Source: an uncultured Burkholderiales bacterium (GTDB lineage Bacteria > Pseudomonadota > Gammaproteobacteria > Burkholderiales > Burkholderiaceae_C). Taken from it: DNA of 19,445 nucleotides. Below are positions 7,216 through 14,024 of the stretch, piece by piece; position 1 is the stretch's first letter, and every line of letters starts with the position of its first letter. The stretch is from positions 1 to 19,445 of the forward strand of contig CAIODK010000267.1 of NCBI GenBank assembly GCA_903856995.1, given 5' to 3'. The notes below the pieces were generated by a model. The model was given only the letters and a program-made list of their open reading frames with translations, was not told the DNA's origin and ran no database searches. Position numbers and translations under genes: made by a program.

Positions 7216-7736
7216 GGTTTGACTCCGGTTGATGCGATCACAGGCAAGCGAGAGAGTTCACGCTGTAAACCTGCCACATCCGCCTCGACGCGCTGCAGTG
7301 CATCGCGCAACTGGACCATACGGTCTTGGTATTTTTGGGGTTGACGAAACTCATCGGCACGTCGCTCGGGCTCACCATTGCGCCACTCGATCTGTAAATC
7401 AGCTTGGCGCCTCTGGGCTCGCTGCAATTCCGCTTGCAACACCGCTTGGGCCTGCAGGTCGCGTTGGCGCTGATCGACGCTGTCGACTTTGGCACTGGGT
7501 GACGTGACTTGCGAACCTTGCACGCGCGTACCCTCAATCACGATCACGCGTTGCGCTGTATTGCTTACAAGTTTGCAATTTTGCGTGGCATTCGGTTGGT
7601 TGGTGTAGGCATTGCCGCAACGGTAGATAGGTTGGGGGTCATTCGCCCAGCCCGGCATCGACACCCAACAAAGGCTTGCCAGTGCGACATCACGCATGAA
7701 GCGACACAAACTGTGAGGAGACAAAAAGTGGGGCAT
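7212..7736 (-). CDS. Exported DUF4124-like protein between glnA and ntrB
   Basis: Up to 174 residues with an N-terminal hydrophobic segment (residues about 14-31, ending MPGWA) that looks like a signal peptide. It continues with IYRCGNAYTNQP, the short YRC-x-YTN pattern typical of the DUF4124 family in beta- and gammaproteobacteria, and then a long charged, Gln/Arg-rich coiled-coil region (about 85-165). An envelope location is likely; function is unknown. The start is uncertain: ATG at 7736 lies 19 nt after the glnA terminator with no Shine-Dalgarno, while the ATG 13 codons later also gives a usable signal peptide. It overlaps ntrB by ATGA. The same arrangement occurs in related Burkholderiales as I remember it, which suggests a conserved role, or simply conserved synteny, in the nitrogen operon. 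Confidence 0.8.
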   Translation of the reverse strand: MPHFLSPHSLCRFMRDVALASLCWVSMPGWANDPQPIYRCGNAYTNQPNATQNCKLVSNTAQRVIVIEGTRVQGSQVTSPSAKVDSVDQRQRDLQAQAVLQAELQRAQRRQADLQIEWRNGEPERRADEFRQPQKYQDRMVQLRDALQRVEADVAGLQRELSRLPVIASTGVKP

Positions 7737-7754
7737 AAAAATGTGACTTAAAAC

Positions 7755-7783
7755 AAAAAAGGACGGCCTGCGCCGTCCTTTTT
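7755..7783 (-). terminator. Rho-independent terminator of glnA
   Basis: GGACGGC at 7761-7767 pairs with GCCGTCC at 7772-7778 around the loop CTGC, and flanking A5/T5 runs extend the stem to 12 bp. On the minus strand the hairpin is followed by TTTTTTGTTTT, a good U-tract, 24 nt after the glnA stop. It also has Ts on the plus side, so it could act in both directions. It separates glnA from the ntrBC genes and would make their expression depend on read-through or a separate promoter. Confidence 0.92.
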
Positions 7784-7806
7784 ATTGCACTTGACGTCGC
7801 AACGAC

Positions 7807-9222
7807 TTACAGCGAGTAGTACATGTCGTATTCGACAGGAGATACTTCCATACGGCTGCGGGTCACTTCTTGCATCTTCAATTCGATGTAAGCGTCGATC
7901 CACGAGTCTGTGAACACGCCACCTTTGGTCAAGAAGGCGCGGTCTGCATCCAAAGCATCCAAAGCTTGGTCCAAGCTTGAACATACGGTTGGCACCAACT
8001 TGTCTTCCTCGGGTGGGAGGTGGTACAAATCTTTGGTCGCTGCTTCACCTGGGTGAATCTTGTTCTCGATACCGTCCAAACCAGCCATCAACAAAGCTGC
8101 GAAGCCGAGGTATGGGTTGCACAATGGATCAGGGAAACGAGCTTCCACACGGCGACCTTTGTCGCTGGCCACGTTAGGAATACGGATCGAAGCAGAACGG
8201 TTTTTGGCCGAGTAAGCCAATTTGACTGGCGCTTCAAAGTGAGGGACCAAACGCTTGTAGCTGTTGGTGCCTGGGTTGGTGATCGCGTTCAAAGCACGTG
8301 CGTGCTTGATGATGCCGCCGATATAGTACAGAGCGAGATCAGACAAACCAGCGTAGCCGTTGCCTGCGAACAAGTTCTTGCCATCTTTCCAGATGGATTG
8401 GTGAACGTGCATGCCGGAACCGTTGTCGCCAGCGTAAGGCTTAGGCATGAAAGTCGCCGTTTTGCCGTAAGCGTTGGCCACGTTATGGATCACGTACTTT
8501 TGCAGCAATGTCCAGTCAGCGCGCTCGACCAAAGTTGAGAACTTGGTGCCGATTTCGCATTGACCAGCGCCAGCCACTTCGTGGTGGTGCACTTCGACAG
8601 GGATGCCGACTGCTTCGAGCAACAAGCACATTTCGCTGCGCATGTCGTGGGTGCTATCGACGGGAGGCACTGGAAAGTAGCCACCTTTGACGCGAGGACG
8701 GTGACCACGGTTGCCGCCTTCGATTTTTTCGCCGCTGTTCCATGGGCCTTCGTAATCGTTGATGGCGTAGAACGTGTTGTTCGGCTCAGTGCTCCAACGC
8801 ACTTCGTCAAACAAGAAGAATTCAGGCTCTGGACCGAAGTAAGCAGTGTCGCCCACGCCAGATTGCTTGAGAAAAGTTTCAGCGCGCTTGGCGATCGAAC
8901 GTGGGTCACGCTCGTAGGCCTTGCCGTCTGTTGGCTCGATCACGTCGCAGATCAAAACCAAAGTCACTTCTTCGAAGAAGGGGTCGATCAATGCGCTGTT
9001 TGGATCTGGCATCAACAACATGTCAGAGGCTTCAATGCCTTTCCAGCCTGCGATAGAAGAACCGTCAAACGCTTGACCTTCTTCGAACTTGCTCTCGTCA
9101 AACTGTGACACGGGCGCAGTGATGTGCTGCCATTTGCCACGGGTATCGGTGAAACGGAAATCAATGAATTTAACTTCATTGTCTTTCACCATTTTGATTA
9201 CGTCTGCGACGGTCTTGGCCAT
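7807..9222 (-). CDS. glnA: Glutamine synthetase type I
   Basis: The 471-residue protein makes glutamine from glutamate, ammonia and ATP and is the main ammonia-assimilation enzyme in the cytoplasm, working as a dodecamer. N-terminal beta-grasp domain is followed by the catalytic domain with FDGSSIAGW (near 52-60), GPEPEFFLF (near 130-138, metal-binding Glu), the GAGQCEIG and NGSGMHVHQS segments, and the Arg-rich RIPNVASDKGRRVEARFPD region. Tyr400 in DLYHLPPEE is the expected adenylylation site, placing the enzyme in the GS-I beta class controlled by GlnE. An in-frame TTG lies one codon upstream, but the ATG at 9222 is preferred because AGGAG (9229-9233) sits 6 nt before it. Upstream are a sigma-54 promoter and an NtrC site; downstream is a strong terminator. 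Confidence 0.98.
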   Translation of the reverse strand: MAKTVADVIKMVKDNEVKFIDFRFTDTRGKWQHITAPVSQFDESKFEEGQAFDGSSIAGWKGIEASDMLLMPDPNSALIDPFFEEVTLVLICDVIEPTDGKAYERDPRSIAKRAETFLKQSGVGDTAYFGPEPEFFLFDEVRWSTEPNNTFYAINDYEGPWNSGEKIEGGNRGHRPRVKGGYFPVPPVDSTHDMRSEMCLLLEAVGIPVEVHHHEVAGAGQCEIGTKFSTLVERADWTLLQKYVIHNVANAYGKTATFMPKPYAGDNGSGMHVHQSIWKDGKNLFAGNGYAGLSDLALYYIGGIIKHARALNAITNPGTNSYKRLVPHFEAPVKLAYSAKNRSASIRIPNVASDKGRRVEARFPDPLCNPYLGFAALLMAGLDGIENKIHPGEAATKDLYHLPPEEDKLVPTVCSSLDQALDALDADRAFLTKGGVFTDSWIDAYIELKMQEVTRSRMEVSPVEYDMYYSL

Positions 9223-9276
9223 CAAGTTCTCCTGCTAGGGTAGGTTGCGTTAAAAAAGTATCTCAAGGTTTGAGGA

Positions 9277-9293
9277 TGCAGTTTCTGTGCCAG
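9277..9293 (-). promoter_or_regulatory. Sigma-54 promoter of glnA
   Basis: On the minus strand CTGGCACAGAAACTGCA matches the -24/-12 consensus (YTGGCACG-N4-TTGCW) at nearly every conserved base, with the GG and GC doublets exactly 10 nt apart. The predicted start point is near 9266, giving a leader of about 44 nt before the glnA ATG. The position in front of glnA and next to ntrBC makes this the classic nitrogen-regulated promoter. Confidence 0.9.
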
Positions 9294-9343
9294 CGTAGGC
9301 CTCACAAGAACCGTCATCAAGTTCACCTCTAAGGCGAGTATTT

Positions 9344-9360
9344 TGCACCGAGATTGGCAC
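9344..9360. promoter_or_regulatory. Weaker NtrC-like site upstream of glnA
   Basis: TGCACC at 9344-9349 is a perfect NtrC half-site, but the other half (TTGGCAC to 9360) matches the dyad poorly. It lies about 80-95 bp upstream of the predicted sigma-54 start point, a usual place for a second NtrC dimer. Supported mainly by position. Confidence 0.4.
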
Positions 9361-9409
9361 AAAATGTACCTAGAACTCTATTCTGAAGAGCAAATGAAGA
9401 AATTTTGAC

Positions 9410-9426
9410 TGCACTTATTTGGTGCA
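9410..9426. promoter_or_regulatory. NtrC enhancer site
   Basis: TGCACTTATTTGGTGCA is a dyad GCAC-N7-GTGC that matches the enterobacterial NtrC consensus (TGCACC-N5-GGTGCA) at almost all positions. It is centred about 150 bp upstream of the predicted glnA sigma-54 start point, an ordinary enhancer distance. It overlaps a second, 9-bp inverted repeat (9417-9440). Confidence 0.85.
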
Positions 9427-9440
9427 TTTTCGCACCAAAT
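9417..9440. repeat. Perfect 9-bp inverted repeat overlapping the NtrC site
   Basis: ATTTGGTGC at 9417-9425 is the exact reverse complement of GCACCAAAT at 9432-9440 with the 6-nt spacer ATTTTC. It shares its left arm with the NtrC site and has the half-sites in the opposite orientation (GGTGC-N6-GCACC). It may be a second overlapping NtrC arrangement, or a hairpin at the 3' end of the CinA-like transcript, although no U-run follows. Confidence 0.6.
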
Positions 9441-9450
9441 AGGGTTGATA

Positions 9451-10302
9451 TTAAGTTCGCACCAATTCAGGGCCAAACTTTAAATGGAAGGGCTTAAGGC
9501 CTTCCAACATATCAGGATAGGCATGCGCTACTTTTTCAGGCGCGCCTTTGACCCCCAGCTCAATGTGACGGCCATGCTCTGGGTGATCCACGCTTGGCAG
9601 ACTGAACACCTTGACCCCCGGATGATCGCGCTCCAGCGCCTCCATGAGGGGCGTGAGCGTGGCCTCCATCGAGCCGAAGATGACGATGGATTTTTCAACC
9701 CACGCCTCGTGCTGAAACAAATGCGGGTAATGCGTGTCGAGCACCCACGCCATCATGGGCCACGCCATCACGGGAAAGCCAGGTACAAAGTGCACCGCGC
9801 CGCCACCGGTACCCTGGCAGGTGAACCCTGGAATCTTGTTGTACGGGTTGGGGATGATGCGCGAGCCCACGGGGAACACCCCCATGTTGAGGCGATGCAC
9901 GTTGTCGTGGCGGTCTGGCTCATACGGCACGCCCTGCTCTTTCGCGGTGTCTTGCATGCGCTCGCGGATCAAGGCTTCAGCTTCATCGTGCAACACAATG
10001 TCAACGCCCAGGGCCTTGCCCGCACATTGACGCGTGTGGTCGTCTGGCGTGGCACCGATGCCGCCACATGAAAAAACAATGCTGTTACTTTCAAACGCTC
10101 GGGCGAGTGTGCGCGTGATGCGTTCTGGCGAATCCCCCACGTAATCTGCCCAATCGAGGGACAAACCACGTGCGCTCAAAAGCTCAATGAGTTTGGGCAT
10201 GTGCTTATCGGCGCGTTTGCCAGAGAGGATTTCGTCACCGACGATGATGAGGCCGAACTCAGGCCTGAGGTCAGACGTTTGGGGGGAGGATGTGTTGCTC
10301 AT
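9451..10302 (-). CDS. CinA-like competence/damage-inducible protein (MoaB/Mog domain only)
   Basis: A 283-residue protein with a MoCF/MoaB-type molybdopterin-binding domain in its first ~180 residues: FGLIIVGDEILSGKRADKH at about 15-33 and the loop SCGGIGATPDDHT near 85-98 are the family hallmarks. The C-terminal amidohydrolase (PncC) domain of full-length CinA is absent, as in many short paralogues. CinA-family MoaB-fold proteins include ADP-ribose pyrophosphatases, but the activity of this short form is not settled. The ATG at 10302 overlaps the upstream EI24 gene by 32 nt and lacks a clear Shine-Dalgarno; no other in-frame start precedes the conserved core. Its last codons contain one copy of the repeat TTCGCACCAA (9456-9465) also found in the glnA control region. 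Confidence 0.88.
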   Translation of the reverse strand: MSNTSSPQTSDLRPEFGLIIVGDEILSGKRADKHMPKLIELLSARGLSLDWADYVGDSPERITRTLARAFESNSIVFSCGGIGATPDDHTRQCAGKALGVDIVLHDEAEALIRERMQDTAKEQGVPYEPDRHDNVHRLNMGVFPVGSRIIPNPYNKIPGFTCQGTGGGAVHFVPGFPVMAWPMMAWVLDTHYPHLFQHEAWVEKSIVIFGSMEATLTPLMEALERDHPGVKVFSLPSVDHPEHGRHIELGVKGAPEKVAHAYPDMLEGLKPFHLKFGPELVRT

Positions 10303-11149
10303 CTGCTGATGCTAACGCGGGAATTGGCACCGAGGCGCCCATCACCACAGTGCCCGTTTCGGCCCTCAGGGCTTCCAGCGCGGCCAAGCTGTAATGCGTG
10401 AACCACAATGAGGTGAAAGCAAACACCAAAGCGTAAATCCAAATCGCCAAGGGAATTAAGACCAAAAATGCAGAGGCAAACAAAGCGCCAGAGGCCCACA
10501 CCAAACTGGGTAAGGCACCCAAGTAGCCAGTCAAGACGCCCACCAAGAGCAGCCAACCTCTGTGTTGACGCCCGATGGCCAAACGCTCCTCACGGCTGGC
10601 GTGCGTGACCAATGCGTCGTACACCATCACCCGATAGCTGAGCCAACCCCAGATGAGGGGCGGCAGAATAAACATCAACGGCGGCACAGCCCAAAGCGGC
10701 AATGAAATCACCATGGCCACCATCGCGGCGAGTGTGGAAGTCACCGTCCAAACCAAGCTGGTGACCGATGTGCCTCCACGCTTGAGTGCCAAATGCGAGA
10801 AGCGACGCTGCACCACCAAGTCCACCAAGGCAGGCGTCATCATCAATGACACTGCCAACAATGAAGCGACTACCAACACCGGCGTGATGGCAAAAATCAC
10901 CACCAACGGAACCATCACGGCTTGCAGCTCCGCCGCGCCCTTGTCTTGTAGCCAATCCATCATGCTTTGCAGCACTTGCCAAGAAGCGAGCATCTCGCGC
11001 ACCCAGTCTTGGGTCGGCGACCAATAGAAATAGCCCCAGCTCACTGACAACACCAGCAACATGGCCAATGGCAACAGGGAGAGGACGATCACACGCGGCA
11101 TCAAACAATAAAGCAGTGCGCGCCAAAAAGAATCCAAAAACAAACGCAT
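10271..11149 (-). CDS. EI24-domain integral membrane protein
   Basis: From the ATG at 11149 the protein has 292 residues and reads MRLFLDSFWRALLYCL, the usual N-terminus of the EI24/CysZ-like family. About six hydrophobic segments are visible (near 15-45, 85-125, 150-185, 205-250 of the protein), with charged loops between, and a polar proline-containing tail. Some relatives (CysZ) move sulfate, but the betaproteobacterial EI24 proteins have no proven role. A frame extending to 11368 exists but its extra residues are not family-like and overlap the upstream gene. It starts 22 nt after the stop of the sterol-desaturase gene and overlaps the CinA-like gene by 32 nt, so it is probably in one transcript with both. 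Confidence 0.85.
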   Translation of the reverse strand: MRLFLDSFWRALLYCLMPRVIVLSLLPLAMLLVLSVSWGYFYWSPTQDWVREMLASWQVLQSMMDWLQDKGAAELQAVMVPLVVIFAITPVLVVASLLAVSLMMTPALVDLVVQRRFSHLALKRGGTSVTSLVWTVTSTLAAMVAMVISLPLWAVPPLMFILPPLIWGWLSYRVMVYDALVTHASREERLAIGRQHRGWLLLVGVLTGYLGALPSLVWASGALFASAFLVLIPLAIWIYALVFAFTSLWFTHYSLAALEALRAETGTVVMGASVPIPALASADEQHILPPNV

Positions 11150-11171
11150 GCGAAAAGCATACCGCAGTGGC

Positions 11172-12161
11172 TTAACGTGCGGAAGACAATCCCAAAACTT
11201 GTATGAGACGTTTGATACCCAATCGCTGCTGCGACCAGAAACCTTCGCCGTAATCGACGTTTGCCTCCACTTGATCGCGGATGCCGGTGGCCTCGAAACC
11301 CAGATCGAAATTAGCGGTTCCAAACATGACATCCCACCAAGGTAAAAGCACGCCGAAGTTGTGTCCACCGAGGACTACGGGTTGATCGGCCTGCTTGGAC
11401 TCGGTCTCGTGCCCCAAACCAATCGCATGGTGCAGTCGGTGAAAACGTGGGCTGACCCACAAGCGCTCGCCCCAGGTACCAAAACTCACGCGCAGGTTGG
11501 CGTGTTGGAAGTTTTCAAACAATTGCGTGATCGCCACCAACGCCACAAACTGTGCAGGGGCAATCCCAATGAGTTGTGCCACCAGGACCCAAATGACGGC
11601 GTGCAACACATCGTCGAGCAGATGGTTACGGTTGTCTGTCCACTGTGTCATCTGGCGCTGAGAATGGTGTACTGCATGAAGCGCCCACCACCAGCGCCAT
11701 TGGTGCTGCGCGCGGTGCAGCCAGTAATTGACGAAATCAAACACCACAAGGTAAATCACAAAACTGGTGAAGGGTCCGTCGGTCACGCCGGTCCAGAGGT
11801 CTTCCAGATGAAAGGTTCCCACGCCTTGCACGCGCAACTCACCCATCAGCGCATCAAGCACAGGCTCAACCGTGAAGAACAACACCATACGGAATAAACC
11901 CAAGCGATGAATGAGGGTGTAGATCACATCCGTTCGCACCGCGTGTTTATCCGTCAACGGCTCAACTGGGCGCCAGCGTTGCAATGGCCCAATCACGGCG
12001 AGCATCACGGCGATTTGGATCAACCCGACCAGCAACCAACCGGTTGCATCAAACAAGTCTTCCAAGCGGTTGCCGAGCCCCAATACAAAGGCAAGGGGCT
12101 GCATCACGCCCTCGTACAAAGCAGCTTGGGTGTTCTCAAAGAGATCGATTAACGCGTCCAT
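11172..12161 (-). CDS. Sterol desaturase / fatty acid hydroxylase family membrane protein
   Basis: From the ATG at 12161 the protein has 329 residues. The three histidine boxes of the di-iron membrane hydroxylase superfamily are present in order: HRAQH (HxxxH), HAVHHS (HxxHH) and HRLHH (HxxHH), with a further His in GHNFG. Four or so hydrophobic segments (around 25-75, 100-120, 145-165, 205-225) place it in the membrane with the metal site on the cytoplasmic side. Bacterial members hydroxylate or desaturate lipids, carotenoids or hopanoids; the substrate cannot be told from the sequence. Its start overlaps the end of the deacetylase gene by 13 nt. A TTG at 12200 would add 13 residues, but the ATG gives the more natural N-terminus; neither has a good ribosome binding site. 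Confidence 0.9.
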   Translation of the reverse strand: MDALIDLFENTQAALYEGVMQPLAFVLGLGNRLEDLFDATGWLLVGLIQIAVMLAVIGPLQRWRPVEPLTDKHAVRTDVIYTLIHRLGLFRMVLFFTVEPVLDALMGELRVQGVGTFHLEDLWTGVTDGPFTSFVIYLVVFDFVNYWLHRAQHQWRWWWALHAVHHSQRQMTQWTDNRNHLLDDVLHAVIWVLVAQLIGIAPAQFVALVAITQLFENFQHANLRVSFGTWGERLWVSPRFHRLHHAIGLGHETESKQADQPVVLGGHNFGVLLPWWDVMFGTANFDLGFEATGIRDQVEANVDYGEGFWSQQRLGIKRLIQVLGLSSAR

Positions 12162-12916
12162 GCTTTGAATTGTGGATGTTCTTTGAGCGTGGCAAAACAA
12201 AACCCTTTGGCTTTGAGGCCTTCAATCAAGGGCTCCAACACCACAGGTGCCCAAGCGTCTTGGCGCGACCAAATACCCAGATGGGCCATCAAAATATCAC
12301 CCGCATGTATGTTGCTCAAAGCGCGTTGCTGCAGCTGGGCGTTGGGGTATTTGTCGCTGGGCAGTTCATCGCCAAGAAAACCCGCATCAGCCCACCCCAC
12401 ATGCGCAAAGCCGCACTGCTTGGCCGCATGCAACAGCGAGGGCGATGTTTTCCCGCCGGGCGCTCGGAACAAATGCAAGGGCTTGACCCCTGTAATTTGC
12501 TCTAAACGCGTGTTGGCGAGCTGTAATTGGTCGCAATAGCGTTGGCTGGTCCACACCTCAGTTTGGCCCTTGCTTGCACCTGCCGTGGGACGCATTTGCC
12601 AGCTGCCACGAGGCAGATCCGAGCGCCAGTACACATGGTCAAAGGTGTGCGAAGCAAAGGCGTGGCCTTCTGCGCCACGCGCCTTCCACCAAGGCGCCCA
12701 ATGTTCGCCCAGCGAGCCATCCCCTTCTTTGGTAGGCTCATTCGCGGCGAAAAAAGTGACTTTGACGTTGTGTCGGTTCAACACGTCGGCGATCAAAGGC
12801 GCAACGCCCATGTGGCCGGTGTCAAACGTCAGGTACAGCGGTTTGCTGCAAGGTGCGCCAGCGTGGGCTGCGATGCTCAGCGAGGTCAATAAACCGAGGA
12901 CTAAGCAACGCATCAT
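12149..12916 (-). CDS. Exported polysaccharide deacetylase (NodB fold) with altered motif 1
   Basis: A 255-residue protein with a signal peptide (MMRCLVLGLLTSLSIAAHA) followed by a NodB-type deacetylase domain, a family that removes N- or O-acetyl groups from polysaccharides or peptidoglycan. Motif 2 is SHTFDH (His90 and His94, zinc ligands), motif 3 is RAPGGKTSP, motif 4 resembles GWADAGF and motif 5 is DILMAHLG. Motif 1, usually TFDDG, reads TFDTGH here (Asp32, Thr33), so the second, metal-binding Asp is missing. Subgroups with TFDxGH exist as I recall, so activity is not excluded. The start ATGATG lies 2 nt after the stop of the beta-propeller gene, with no Shine-Dalgarno of its own, implying coupling; the gene end overlaps the desaturase gene by 13 nt. 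Confidence 0.88.
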   Translation of the reverse strand: MMRCLVLGLLTSLSIAAHAGAPCSKPLYLTFDTGHMGVAPLIADVLNRHNVKVTFFAANEPTKEGDGSLGEHWAPWWKARGAEGHAFASHTFDHVYWRSDLPRGSWQMRPTAGASKGQTEVWTSQRYCDQLQLANTRLEQITGVKPLHLFRAPGGKTSPSLLHAAKQCGFAHVGWADAGFLGDELPSDKYPNAQLQQRALSNIHAGDILMAHLGIWSRQDAWAPVVLEPLIEGLKAKGFCFATLKEHPQFKAWTR

Positions 12917-12918
12917 GG

Positions 12919-13899
12919 TCAATAACGCTTGGCGTGGTCCAAGGTCCATATGCCGTGGGGTGATTTGCCCACCTTCACTTGACGCACGAGTTGACCGGTC
13001 GCAATGTCGATCACGCTGACCTTCTTGATCCAGCGAGACGACACCATCAGCAACTTGCCATCGGCCGAGACTTCCATACAGTCAGGGCCACCAGGCGCTT
13101 TGAACTGGGCCACCGATTCGAGCGTGTTGTAGTCGATCTTGTTGATGGTGTTGGCCACGCGGTTGCCCACAAACACATGACGGCCATCCCCAAGGGCGCG
13201 GAAAGCGTGCGCACCTTGGCCGGTTGGAATCTTTTTCACCAGTTTGGGTTGCAGGCCAGTGACGTCATAGACCTCCACATGGTCACCCCCTGTGAGCCCC
13301 AGCAACAAATGTTTGTCATCCGGTGTACCGAACACGTCTGCGGGCAAAGCCCCAGTTTTGACGCGCCACTTCAAGGTTTGTGTCGCCAAATCCACCGCGA
13401 CCAACTCATCGCTGTCTTGCATGCTCGCGTAAGCAGTGGTGCTCTTGGTATCGATCCAAATGTGGCTCGGTGTTTTGCTGGAAGGAATGCGTTTGGCCAG
13501 CGTCAACTCTTTGCCGTCCCAGCGGTAAATGTCAATGTGGTTCAAACGGTTAGCCACCGTGACAAACCATTTCATGTCAGGTGAGAAGCGTAACTGGTAG
13601 GGATCTAAAGTGCCATGCACCACGCGTTGAACTTCGGCTGTACGTGGGTCAATGAACGTCAGAGAGTCGCTGCCCGCATTGGCCACGATGACCGACTTTT
13701 CGTCGGGCGTGAGGTAGATGTGATGCGGTTCTTTGCCCGTGGGGATGCGGCGCGTTTCCTTCCACGTACTGGCGTCAATGACGCTGACATTGGCGTCCAA
13801 TGAATTCAGTACAAAAATGGGGTTACCTGCTTGCGCGGCAGAGGTTGCGAACACCAGCGCACTGGCCAAAACTAGCGTCAAACGTTGAGTCAAAAACAC
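12919..13899 (-). CDS. Exported YVTN-type seven-bladed beta-propeller protein
   Basis: A 326-residue protein with a Sec signal peptide (hydrophobic core about 7-21, cleavage after AAQA) and repeated blades of the YVTN/lactonase-like family: units such as VSVIDASTWKETRRIPTGKEPHHIYLTPDEKSVIVANAGSD-type segments recur through the protein, and IDIATGQLVRQVKVGKSPHGI closes it. Such propellers act as periplasmic scaffold or binding proteins; no catalytic residues can be assigned. The start codon is GTG at 13899, supported by AAGGTG (13907-13912) 7 nt upstream. It is the first gene of a tightly linked set followed 2 nt later by the deacetylase gene, so a joint envelope role is plausible but unproven. 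Confidence 0.88.
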   Translation of the reverse strand: MFLTQRLTLVLASALVFATSAAQAGNPIFVLNSLDANVSVIDASTWKETRRIPTGKEPHHIYLTPDEKSVIVANAGSDSLTFIDPRTAEVQRVVHGTLDPYQLRFSPDMKWFVTVANRLNHIDIYRWDGKELTLAKRIPSSKTPSHIWIDTKSTTAYASMQDSDELVAVDLATQTLKWRVKTGALPADVFGTPDDKHLLLGLTGGDHVEVYDVTGLQPKLVKKIPTGQGAHAFRALGDGRHVFVGNRVANTINKIDYNTLESVAQFKAPGGPDCMEVSADGKLLMVSSRWIKKVSVIDIATGQLVRQVKVGKSPHGIWTLDHAKRY

Positions 13900-13906
13900 A
13901 AAAAAA

Positions 13907-13912
13907 CACCTT
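13907..13912 (-). promoter_or_regulatory. Ribosome binding site deciding a GTG start
   Basis: AAGGTG on the minus strand lies 7 nt before the GTG at 13899, and no ATG is available near the signal peptide, so this site fixes the start of the beta-propeller gene. Confidence 0.6.
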
Positions 13913-13941
13913 CGAAAAAATCTACACCCAGTGTAACGAGC

Positions 13942-13968
13942 GGGGCCTCGCCCCTAAGCGCGTGAGGC
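13942..13968 (-). other. Mutually exclusive short hairpins in the leader of the beta-propeller gene
   Basis: GGGGC (13942-13946) can pair with GCCCC (13950-13954) over a 3-nt loop, or GCCTC (13945-13949) can pair with GAGGC (13964-13968). The two pairings share bases, so only one can form. The segment is about 45-70 nt upstream of the GTG start. Each stem is only 5 bp, so a regulatory role is speculative. Confidence 0.25.
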
Positions 13969-14024
13969 TCAATTCCATCGAATTTCGTTTGACACAGCGC
14001 AAACGAGCCAAAAAGACCGCCAAG

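Noticed and set aside
9354..9370. Sigma-54-like sequence on the plus strand (TTGGCACAAAATGTACC)
   Set aside because: The -12 element is AC instead of GC and no plus-strand gene follows; it more likely reflects the overlapping NtrC-like half-sites.
9484..10071. Plus-strand frame of 195 codons opposite the CinA-like gene
   Set aside because: Shadow of a conserved gene; product composition is His/Arg-rich and unlike any family.
10590..11126. Minus-strand frame of 178 codons within the EI24 gene
   Set aside because: Out-of-frame product is Gly/Asp/Ala-rich with no membrane segments, while the EI24 frame gives clear membrane helices and the family N-terminus.
11150..11368. N-terminal extension of the EI24 protein to 11368
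   Set aside because: The extra 73 residues are polar, unlike the family, and overlap the end of the sterol-desaturase gene in another frame.
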